This document shows positions 27,134-34,892 of a DNA stretch of 64,000 bases, in pieces (position 1 is the first letter of the stretch; each line of letters opens with the position of its first letter). The position numbers were made by a program, and so were the translations under genes. The notes below the pieces were generated by a model, which saw nothing but the letters and a program-made list of their open reading frames with translations, did not search any database and was not told where the DNA came from. Source of the DNA: Prado023 sp963747335 (GTDB taxonomy: Bacteria; Actinomycetota; Actinomycetes; S36-B12; CAIYMF01); NCBI GenBank assembly GCA_963747335.1, contig CAVVEV010000010.1:43879-107878 (forward strand). Direction: 5' to 3'.

Positions 27134-28018
27134 CTACGCCTGGCCGTCTCCCAGCCGGACCCACAGCGGGGTCGTGACGGTCGCGATCGCCGGGCAGGTC
27201 ACGTTGTGATCGCGGCTGCGCCACACCCACTGGGTCATCACCAGGGGACCTCCGGTGAAGCCCGCTCGTGCGCATGACGCAGCGGTCTGGCGCATCTTCC
27301 CCGCGAACGTCCGGGCCCGCGAGTGCCCCGGGGCCCACAGGGGCACATCGAGGGTCATCCCACCGGTGATCTGCCTCCAGGCCAGGGCGTAGGTGTAGAT
27401 GCCGGACCCGATCCCACGGTCAGCTGCGGCGCGCAGGGCACCTCGGATCAGCGCCTGGTTGTTCGTCGTGGTCCGCGACCACCGCCGCTCCGCGCGCGGC
27501 TCCACGTCGATCCAGACGAGCGGCGAGGGGAACCGCGCGGCGGCCATCGTGTCGAGCGCGAATGCCGCCTGCGCGTAGCCGACATTGGCGATCCGGTCGG
27601 CGTACGTCGCTGTGCCGAACGGACCGGAGGCGCCGTGCTCCGCACGCTCGGCGGCGTTGGGATAGCTGAGCATCGTGTAGGCCGCCACAGGCACGTTGCG
27701 CTCGCGCGCGACCTCCAGGTGCCCGGCGAGGCAGGGGTTGCGGGTGAACGCGCGGCCGTTGGTCAGCCCGATCACGATGAACTGGGCCTTCGCCGTCGGC
27801 AGCGGCAGCCCCTGCGTGCGCCGGCCGGGGACGCCCATGCCCTTGGGGCAGTTCGGCCACGAGATGTCCGCGCCTCGGGTCCCAGCACCCACCACGCTCA
27901 CCTGGGCGACCGGGGTGGGCGTCGCTGGGGGCTCCTCGGCAGATGCGGGGAGGGCTCCCGCCCCCAGCGACAGGGACAGGGCCAGCGCGAGGGTGGCGAC
28001 GGCGCGTCGGGTGATCAC
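27134..28018 (-). CDS. Secreted protein with glycoside-hydrolase-25/DUF1906-like barrel
   Basis: A 294-residue protein with a signal peptide (VITRRAVATLALALSLSLG..., cleavage after PASA). It then has GADISWPNCPKGMG, FIVIGLTNGRAFTRNPC, PVAAYTMLSYPN, PLVWIDVEPR and IGSGIYTYALAW. The order of strands with Asp and Glu at strand ends (DISW, IDVEP) resembles lysozyme-like GH25 or DUF1906 barrels. Several cysteines suggest disulfides. Cell-wall hydrolysis is an inference. GTG start at 28018, 14 bases from the gpsA stop. Confidence 0.65.
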   Translation of the reverse strand: MITRRAVATLALALSLSLGAGALPASAEEPPATPTPVAQVSVVGAGTRGADISWPNCPKGMGVPGRRTQGLPLPTAKAQFIVIGLTNGRAFTRNPCLAGHLEVARERNVPVAAYTMLSYPNAAERAEHGASGPFGTATYADRIANVGYAQAAFALDTMAAARFPSPLVWIDVEPRAERRWSRTTTNNQALIRGALRAAADRGIGSGIYTYALAWRQITGGMTLDVPLWAPGHSRARTFAGKMRQTAASCARAGFTGGPLVMTQWVWRSRDHNVTCPAIATVTTPLWVRLGDGQA

Positions 28019-28032
28019 GCGCCGAAGGCTAC

Positions 28033-29040
28033 CTACTCCGCGCCCATCTCCGGCTTCGTCACGCGCCCCATCAGCGCGCCGAGCATGTCGGCAGCGGCCA
28101 TCTCGTGGTGCACGACCTGGACGACCTGCTCGGTGATCGGCATCTCGACACCGTGGGAGCGTCCGAGCTCGAGGATCGGCAGGCACGACTTGACGCCCTC
28201 ACATGTCTGCTTGGTGACCGCGATCGTCTCCTCGACCGTCAGGCCCTTGCCGAGGTTCTCGCCGAAGGTGCGGTTGCGTGACAGCGGCGATGAGCAGGTG
28301 GCGATCAGGTCGCCCATCCCGGCCAGGCCCAGGAACGTCATCGGGTTGGCACCCAGCGCGACCCCGAGGCGCGACATCTCCGCCAGTCCGCGGGTGATCA
28401 GCGAGGCCTGGGAGTTGGCCCCGTAGCCCAACCCGACGGCCATGCCGTTGGCCAGGGCGATCACGTTCTTGACCGACCCGCCGATCTCCGCGCCCACCAC
28501 ATCGGTGGTCCAGTACGGCCGGAAGTAGTTGGTGGTGCAGGCGTCCTGCAGCTTCTTGGCCGAGGCCTCGTCCGGGCACGCGACCGTCGTGGCCGCCGGA
28601 GCGCGCTGGGCGATCTCGCGGGCGAGGTTCGGCCCCGACACGACAGCGACACGCTCGGGTGGGATCCCCCCGTCCTGGGCGATGACCTCGCTCATCCGGC
28701 GCATCGTCCCCAGCTCGATGCCCTTCATCAGTGAGACCACGACAGCATCGGGCTCCATCAGGTCGCGCCATGCCTGCAGGTTCATCGCCAGGGTCTGGGC
28801 CGGGATGGCCAGGATCACCAGGGAGGCACCGGTCAGGGCCTCCGCAGGGTCGCCCGTGGCCCGCATCTGCTCGGGCAGCGCGATCCCCGGGTGGAACATC
28901 TCGTTGGTGTGCGTGGTGTTGATCGACTCCTCGACCTCGGGCTCGCGGGCCCACATCACGACGTCACCCCCTGCGTCGCACAGCACCATCCCGAAGCCGG
29001 TCCCCCAGGACCCTGCACCCATCACCGCTACGCGAGCCAT
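28033..29040 (-). CDS. gpsA: NAD(P)-dependent glycerol-3-phosphate dehydrogenase
   Basis: Reduces dihydroxyacetone phosphate to sn-glycerol-3-phosphate for phospholipid synthesis. The 335 residues show the Rossmann motif VAVMGAGSWGTGFGMVL, VSLMKGIELGT, VVSGPNLAREIA, the catalytic Lys segment GGSVKNVIALANGMA and GLAGMGDLIATCSSPLSRNRTFG. The ATG overlaps the plsC stop by one base (TGATG), so the two lipid genes form a coupled pair. Confidence 0.96.
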   Translation of the reverse strand: MARVAVMGAGSWGTGFGMVLCDAGGDVVMWAREPEVEESINTTHTNEMFHPGIALPEQMRATGDPAEALTGASLVILAIPAQTLAMNLQAWRDLMEPDAVVVSLMKGIELGTMRRMSEVIAQDGGIPPERVAVVSGPNLAREIAQRAPAATTVACPDEASAKKLQDACTTNYFRPYWTTDVVGAEIGGSVKNVIALANGMAVGLGYGANSQASLITRGLAEMSRLGVALGANPMTFLGLAGMGDLIATCSSPLSRNRTFGENLGKGLTVEETIAVTKQTCEGVKSCLPILELGRSHGVEMPITEQVVQVVHHEMAAADMLGALMGRVTKPEMGAE

Positions 29041-29798
29041 CAGTTCTCCTCCTTGGTATGGCGGGCGGCAGAACGCTTCTGCTCGGCCGCCCAGTCAAGC
29101 CTCTCAGCCGGGGCATGCTCCCCCCGGATCTCCTCCAGCAGGCCGGTGATCGCGTCCATCAGCCGGTCCGTACCCGTGGCAAGGAGTGCCTTCGTGATGC
29201 GCCGGCCCCGGAGGTCGTCGATGTCCAGCGGGGGCCCCGCCGTGACCTGCATCGTCTTCGGGGGCAGGACGTTGAGCTGCGTCGTGTAGGGCGGCATGAT
29301 CTTGTTGGCCCCCCACTGCGCGACGGGGATCAGCGGCGCACCGGTCTCCAGAGCCACCCGCAGCGCGCCGGTCTTCCCCGACATCGGCCAGGTGCCCGGG
29401 TCCCGGGTGATGGTGCCCTCCGGGTACATGACCAGGCACTCCCCGCTGTTCACCGCCGCCACGGCCGCGGCCAGCGCCTTGTGCGGGTCCTTGTCCCTCG
29501 AGACCGGGATCTGCCCCGCACCGCGGATGAGCTGTCCGGCCACCGGGACCTCGAACACCGACTGCTTGCCCATGAAGCGTGGCGGCCTGCCGTTGTCGTG
29601 CAGGAAATGGGCGACGATGATCGGGTCGATGAACGAGATGTGGTTGGGGGCGACAACGATTCCCTCTCCGTGCTTGCCCAGGTTCTGCACTCCGCGCCAG
29701 TCCCGGCGGGTCATGACCATGAAGGGCGGCCACAGCATCATCTCGGCGACCCGGTAGGAGATGCCGAGGTTCATGAAGAGCGTCTTGGTGCCCACCAT
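29040..29798 (-). CDS. plsC: 1-acyl-sn-glycerol-3-phosphate acyltransferase
   Basis: Acylates lysophosphatidic acid to phosphatidic acid at the membrane. The 252 residues contain the catalytic motif NHISFID (NHxxxxD), the block RFMGKQSVFEVPVAG, the substrate motif YPEGTITRD and the late motif LIPVAQWGA. GAGGTGA overlaps the start context. It directly precedes gpsA on the same transcript, pairing the supply of glycerol-3-phosphate with its acylation. Confidence 0.93.
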   Translation of the reverse strand: MVGTKTLFMNLGISYRVAEMMLWPPFMVMTRRDWRGVQNLGKHGEGIVVAPNHISFIDPIIVAHFLHDNGRPPRFMGKQSVFEVPVAGQLIRGAGQIPVSRDKDPHKALAAAVAAVNSGECLVMYPEGTITRDPGTWPMSGKTGALRVALETGAPLIPVAQWGANKIMPPYTTQLNVLPPKTMQVTAGPPLDIDDLRGRRITKALLATGTDRLMDAITGLLEEIRGEHAPAERLDWAAEQKRSAARHTKEEN

Positions 29799-29860
29799 TC
29801 ACCTCTCTCCCCGCCGTCGCAGGCCGCCACCGTATACCGGATGCGAGCCCGGGCGCCGGA

Positions 29861-31513
29861 TCAGAGGAGCTCCTCCACCCCGCCGTCACGAACGACGAAC
29901 CGGCGCACCGCCGGGCCACGTTCTGCGACGTGATCGATGAGGCGGCGGTCGTGGCTGACGAGCAGGATCGTGCCGTCGAACTGGTCCAGCGCGGCCTCGA
30001 CCTGCTCGATCGCCGGCAGGTCGAGATGGTTCGTCGGCTCGTCCATGACCAGCACGTTGGCCCCCCGGGCGCCGATGACGGCGAGCCCCGCGCGGGTGCG
30101 CTCCCCGGGCGAGAGCAGGCCCGCCCTGACGTGGAGCCGATCGGCACCCAGGCCGAACTTTGCCAGCAGCGCGCGCACCTCCGCCTCGGGCATCCCCGGC
30201 AGGTCACCGGTCACCAGGTCCCACAGGGTGGCGCCGGGAGCCGAGGGGACCCGGGACTGGTCGACGCGCCCCACGATCACACGTGCCCCGAGGCTGCGGT
30301 CACCGGACTCCAGCGGGACGTCGCCGAGGAGCATCCCAAGGAGGGTGGACTTCCCGGAACCGTTGGCCCCCGTGATGATCACGGCGTCACCGCGGTCGAC
30401 CTGCAGGTCGACCGGTCCCAGCCGGAAGCTGCCGCGCGCGACCGTCGCCCCGCGGAGGGTGGCAACGACCTCCCCGGAGCGCTCGACCTCGGCCACACGG
30501 AATCGCAGCTGCCATTCACGCCGGGGTTCCACGACGTCGGGCAGACGCTCGATCTGGCGCTGGAGGCGACCGGCGGAGGAGGCCCCGGCACTGGCGCCGT
30601 CGATCATCGCGTCGCGCAGCATCTTGTCGATGCTCCCCGCGAGGTGCTTGGCCCTGGCGACCTTGGCCCCGCGGTCGGACGTGGCTCGGGCCGCGCGGAT
30701 CTGCGCCTGCAGCTCCGCCCTGGTCGCAACCACGGCGTCGTAGTCGGCCTGCGCCCGACCACGTGCCCTGGAGCGCTCGGCGATGTACGCGTCGAACCCG
30801 CCGCGGTAGTCACCCACCTCCTGCAGGGCTGGGTCGAAGTCCAGGACCCGGGTGATCCGGCGGGCCAGGAACTCCCGGTCGTGGCTGACGAGCATCACCG
30901 GTCCCCGGACCCCGGCCAGGAACTGCTCGGCCAGCTCAAGCCCATCGAGGTCGAGGTCGTTGGTCGGCTCATCGAGGAGGTAGGCGTCGAACCGGGAGAG
31001 GAGCAGCCCCGCGAGCCCGACCCGCGCAGACTGTCCACCGGACAGGCCCTGCATCGGGTGCGCCAGCGAGAGCCCGGGTGCTACCTGCGCGAGGGCGGTC
31101 TCGAGCCGGGCATCCAGGTCCGGCCCTCCCAGGGCCAGCCAATCCTCGAGTGCCGTCGAGTAGTCCTCGTCCGCGCCCGGCGCGTCGTTCTCCAGCGCTT
31201 CGGCGGCTCGCTGCATGCGGTCCTCGGCGGCGCGCACACCGGTGAGCTGGGAGAGGTGCTCGCCCACCGTCCCGGAGTGCGCTCGTTCCTGGGGCAGGTA
31301 GCCGATCCGTGCCCCGGCAGGACTCCACGTGATGACGCCGGAGTCCGCGGTGTGCAGCCCCGCGATGGTGCGCAGCAGCGCCGTCTTGCCGCACCCGTTG
31401 GGTCCTACCAGCCCGACGACCTCGGCGGGGCCGATCACGGCATCGAGGTCACGGAACAGCAGTCGCGCGCCGAAGGAGACCGTCAGGCGGGAGAGCGTCA
31501 CCGCAGCGGACAT
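29861..31513 (-). CDS. ABC-F family ATPase
   Basis: A 550-residue protein with two ABC modules and no membrane domain. The first has Walker A GPNGCGKTALL, signature LSGGQSARVGLAGLLL and DEPTNDLDLDGLEL. The second has GANGSGKSTLLG, LSPGERTRAGLAV and DEPTNHLDLPAIEQ. A charged linker of about 80 residues (rich in Arg and Ala) separates them, as in ribosome-acting ABC-F proteins. Such proteins relieve ribosome stalling, and some protect from antibiotics; no clue to which applies here. The plsC gene follows 62 bp downstream. Confidence 0.92.
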   Translation of the reverse strand: MSAAVTLSRLTVSFGARLLFRDLDAVIGPAEVVGLVGPNGCGKTALLRTIAGLHTADSGVITWSPAGARIGYLPQERAHSGTVGEHLSQLTGVRAAEDRMQRAAEALENDAPGADEDYSTALEDWLALGGPDLDARLETALAQVAPGLSLAHPMQGLSGGQSARVGLAGLLLSRFDAYLLDEPTNDLDLDGLELAEQFLAGVRGPVMLVSHDREFLARRITRVLDFDPALQEVGDYRGGFDAYIAERSRARGRAQADYDAVVATRAELQAQIRAARATSDRGAKVARAKHLAGSIDKMLRDAMIDGASAGASSAGRLQRQIERLPDVVEPRREWQLRFRVAEVERSGEVVATLRGATVARGSFRLGPVDLQVDRGDAVIITGANGSGKSTLLGMLLGDVPLESGDRSLGARVIVGRVDQSRVPSAPGATLWDLVTGDLPGMPEAEVRALLAKFGLGADRLHVRAGLLSPGERTRAGLAVIGARGANVLVMDEPTNHLDLPAIEQVEAALDQFDGTILLVSHDRRLIDHVAERGPAVRRFVVRDGGVEELL

Positions 31514-31526
31514 AGGCGCGAGAGTA

Positions 31527-31635
31527 ACGTCTCACGCCCGGCCGACGGATCGACCGGGCGTGAGACGTGCGCCGGGGCGGCTGCTGATCTGCCCCGGGAT
31601 CGTGCGGGCCCGCTCGAGTCAGACGGGCCCGCACG
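31527..31635. terminator. Two-hairpin 3' cassette, copy A
   Basis: Hairpin 1 pairs 31527-31541 with 31554-31568 (perfect 15 bp, arm core CTCACGCCCGG). Hairpin 2 pairs 31601-31612 with 31624-31635 (perfect 12 bp, arm core GTGCGGGCCCG). The roughly 108-bp unit sits just after the stop of the secreted-protein gene at 31649 and is nearly identical to the unit after the neighbouring paralogue at 34772-34879. It is probably a double terminator. Confidence 0.8.
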
Positions 31636-31648
31636 ACATCGGTGGGCG

Positions 31649-34420
31649 CTAGCGGACCAGCGTCACCTGCCTGGAGACATCACCCTTCATCCCGTACTTC
31701 TCCATCACCTTGACCCGGTAGGTGCCCTTGCCCAGATTGATGGTGCGGGTCTCCTTGCTTGTCTTGGTCCGCAGGGTCTTGCCGACCTTCTCCCACGAGA
31801 CCTTGTCGCCGTTGACGACCTTGCGGTAGACCTTGATGTTCCAGTAGCCCGTGCCCTTGTTCGGGTTGACGTTCACGAACAACTTGGTCCTGTTGTCGAT
31901 CGCCTTCAGCTTCACGACCGCGGCCGGCACGACCGGGGTCGTTGCAGAGGGTGCCCCTGCTCCCGGTGCTCCCGCTGCCGGTGCTCCCGCTGCCGGGGGT
32001 GCCGGTGCGGCAACTGCGGGCGGCTGTTGGGTGGCCGGAGGGGCCGCCGGATCAGTCGATGGGTCGGTCGTTGCAGCGGCTGGGATCACCAGGGCGTAGA
32101 CCTCGACCTCGCCGACGTTCCCGGTCGCATCCTTCGCGCGGGCGGAGAAGGTGTAGCTCCCCGGCTGCAGGTCGGTGTAGGTCTTGGGAGACGTGCAGCT
32201 CTCCAGGTCCCCGCCACGCCGTTCGTGGTCAGCATGCACTCGTAGGTCACGTCGGCCTCGCTCGCAGTGAGATCGAACGTGGCGGTCGTGCTCACGGTGG
32301 TGTCGGCTGCCGTGATCGTGACGGTCGGCGCGGTGGTGTCGTCACCCACGCCCGGCGGCTTCTCACCGTGGTCGGCCGGGGCAGAGACAGCCACCACCAG
32401 CGGGCTGAGCGTGTTGCCGCCCACCAAGCGGACACCGAAGGCGTAGTCGCCCACAGGTGCCCCCTCGGCGACCGTGGCGTACCAGGTCACCGAGGTGTAG
32501 CCCTTCAAGAGCGTGGCCTCCCATGTGCCCTCGAGATTGTCTGCGACCAGAGTCAGTGGCATGGACACCATGTCGACTCCATCGATGGCGTACGTGTCAC
32601 TGGCGTAGATCTTCACGTCACCGGCGGCGAGCGCCGCGGGGCCGGTCACGGTCAGAGCCAACTGACCAGTTCCGGCCGCGGGGGAGTAGACCCGCAGTGG
32701 GATCGGCATCGTGACGCCCTGAGTGGCGAGCTTCGGCACCGAGTCCCCCCACAGGACCGTCGGCGCGTTGGCGTTCACCGTGATCGTGCCTGTCTCCTCG
32801 GCGAGAACCGCCTCGGCAACGTCGATCAGCTGGAGCGTGACGTGGTAGGCCCCGAGAGGCTCCGCATCGCCGACCCTGACGTCGAACGTCGTGGACACGT
32901 TGTAGCCCGGTGTTAGGGGCAGGCCGCTATTCGGTGCCCAGGTGCCGACAAGGTCGCCGCCGCCATCGACAGTGAACGGGATCGACTCGCTGCCAGAGGC
33001 TCGCGCTTACGTCGGCTCCGGCGACGAACGCGGCGGGGGCGTCGATCGTCATGCGCAGCTGGGCCTCGTCGATGAGGTCACCGCCCCACGGGTTGAGCAG
33101 TGACGCCGTGATCTGGAACGGGTACGTCTGGAAGACGTTCGCTGGAAGGGTGCCGAGGTCGACTGCGGGATCGTGGATAGCCTTCAGCTGCGCCGTGGTG
33201 GTGTCAACTCCCGGGAGGTCCATGTAGAAGCCGGGGAGGAACGTGTTGTCCGGGATGAAGTTGCACAGTGCCCGGACGTCATCGGCCAACTGGGCGAACG
33301 CCTTGACACCGGTCAGTGTCTGGGTGGTGATCGGGTCTGCGGACCCAATGTTGGTGAACGGCACCAGTTCGGTGATCCTGCTGACCTTCCACTCCAGGGC
33401 CGCCACGTCGAGCCAGGTGACACTGCCTTTGAAGGTCTGCGAGCGGTTGTACGAGAAGCCGCTGTAGTCGACGAACTGCTCGCCGGTCGCCATCGGATCA
33501 TCGGTGCTCGGGTCGATGGAGCGGTTGAACGTGATCGGCCATCCGGCCGGAGGAATGTAGCCATCGGGCGGGAAGCCGATGATCCGGTTGTAGTACTCAA
33601 CGGCGTCGATGGTCAGCGGCGTGGACTTGCTGGCAGCGGCTCCGATGTTCATCGCGGCGAGCTCCCAGGCATCGAACCGGCTGTTCGACTGCGCGTCGGA
33701 TGGTGCCGGGCCGATCTGGGCCGGCGGGCCGGGAATCGTGGTCGACGTGGTGGTGAGACCCGGGATCGTGCCGGTCTTCATCAGCGACTGGTACATCGCT
33801 GCGTTCTCGGGCGATGCGTCGATGGTCGCCTCGTCGTAGCTGATGCGACCGGTTGACTCAAGTGCGATCACGTCCGCGAACCGCAGCTTCAGCTCCACGT
33901 CTGCGAGCTTGCGGGCGATGACCTCGTCCGCCGTGCGGGCGAGGTTCAGCCGCTCAAGCTCGACCTCGGAGACGAACATGGCGTACTGCGGCCAGGGGTC
34001 ACAAGCCTCAATCTCCGCGACTGGGAGCGGGTCGGTGCTGCCGATCCACTCGCCCTGCAGCGGGAGAACCCAGACCTGCCGGCCGTCGACTGGGTTCGGC
34101 GACGAGGTGCGGCCGGGAACCGGCTCGTAGGACACCGGCTGGACGCAGTACTCGGTCGTGGCGTCTGTCTCGGTGGTGGCGGGGACCTCATACTTCTTCA
34201 GGATGGGTGTCCCGTTCTCGGCGCGCAGGGCGATCACCAGGTCGGAGTAGACCGATCCAGTCGTGGTTTCCCCACCGCCACCGCCACCGCCGCCGCCACC
34301 ACCACCACCACCACCGCCGCCACCGCCACCACCGGGTGCCGCCAGTGCGGGTGTGGACAGGACAAGGAGTGCGGCTGTCGCCGCGGACAGAATCGTGCCA
34401 CCACGCGTTCGCGCCTTCAT
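31649..34420 (-). CDS. Large secreted protein A with poly-Gly tract, Ig-like repeat and YWNIKVYRK C-terminal domain (two compensating frameshifts)
   Basis: From ATG 34420 (TGGAGG upstream) the product has a signal peptide (MKARTRGGTILSAATAALLV...LAAP), then 21 consecutive glycines, a roughly 460-residue unrecognised region, Ig-like segments (PTVTITAADTTVSTTATFDL...VTYECML), a Pro/Ala-rich linker and a basic C-terminal domain of about 85 residues with GYWNIKVYRKVVNGDKVSW. The frame breaks near 33001-33007 (one extra base; the second frame resumes ASGSESIPFTVDGGG) and again in the C-run at 32209-32212 (one missing base; resumes ESCTSPKTYT). The total of 2772 bases is a multiple of three, giving about 923 residues if corrected. 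It shares leader, operator-like repeats, C-terminal domain and 3' cassette with the next gene. It may be a pseudogene or contain sequencing errors. Function unknown; cell-surface structural or adhesive role inferred. Confidence 0.72.
34271..34333. repeat. Trinucleotide (GGN)21 tract encoding polyglycine
   Basis: Sixty-three bases of CCN triplets on the plus strand, read as 21 consecutive Gly codons right after the signal peptide of secreted protein A. Codons are mixed GGT/GGC/GGG, so the run is not purely monomeric, but slippage in units of three is plausible. Confidence 0.9.
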
Positions 34421-34442
34421 GGTTCCTCCATTGACTCGATTT

Positions 34443-34464
34443 GAGGTGCCGTTGAGGTGACTCG
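34443..34464 (-). promoter_or_regulatory. Conserved 22-nt leader block of secreted protein A
   Basis: This 22-base block is identical to 37588-37609, and in both genes it ends exactly 22 bases before the ATG. Read in the transcript it contains two CACCTC hexamers, which are complementary to a GAGGTG ribosome binding site. A preceding AGGTGC could pair with the second copy. A translational control element is an inference. Confidence 0.6.
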
Positions 34465-34511
34465 TCCTCCTTGTGCACCTGCTACGCACATTTCTCCCCA
34501 CATGTGGGGGC

Positions 34512-34544
34512 CCTGTGGCGGTCGTATGGAGATCGTGTGGAGAT
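34512..34544 (-). promoter_or_regulatory. Three 11-bp phased direct repeats upstream of secreted protein A
   Basis: Consecutive 11-bp units CCTGTGGCGGT, CGTATGGAGAT and CGTGTGGAGAT. The same three-unit array lies at 37658-37690 at the same distance from the paralogue, and two units occur at 38136-38157. Eleven-base phasing is characteristic of OmpR/PhoB-type response-regulator boxes. The regulator is not known. Confidence 0.6.
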
Positions 34545-34771
34545 TTCCCCAAATGCTCAATACGGCCCGGGGGCCGCCCGATAGCGCCAGGTCAGGAACG
34601 CCCGGTCAAGCGGTTCCGGCCTCTCGGCTCCACGACTGGGCCGATTCCCTCGGCGGTCGCCCAGGCAGAACGGATCAGCCGGCGAGCGCATGTGGATCCG
34701 TGGGTGGGGGTTCCCGGCTCGACCGGGTGCGCTGGCGAGAGGGCGATCCCCGCGCTGGAAACCGAGGGTGA

Positions 34772-34879
34772 ATGACTCACGCCCGGCCGATGGATCGACC
34801 GGGCGTGAGACGTGCGCCGAGGCGACTGCTGCCTGCCCCGGGATCGTGTGGGCCCGCTCGAGTCAGACGGGCCCGCACG
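34772..34879. terminator. Two-hairpin 3' cassette, copy B
   Basis: Hairpin 1 pairs 34776-34786 with 34799-34809 (CTCACGCCCGG / CCGGGCGTGAG). Hairpin 2 pairs 34845-34856 with 34868-34879 (one G-U/mismatch). It directly follows the end of secreted protein B and matches copy A at 31527-31635 over about 108 bases including the spacer. Confidence 0.8.
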
Positions 34880-34892
34880 ACATCGTGTGTTG

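Noticed and set aside
25794..27338. 500-codon upstream extension of the ddl frame
   Set aside because: It overlaps the PLP-enzyme gene on the opposite strand and lacks family similarity; ddl starts at or near 25793.
29861..31513. ABC transporter ATPase
   Set aside because: Two ABC modules in one chain with a charged linker and no permease gene nearby fit the ABC-F class, not a transporter.
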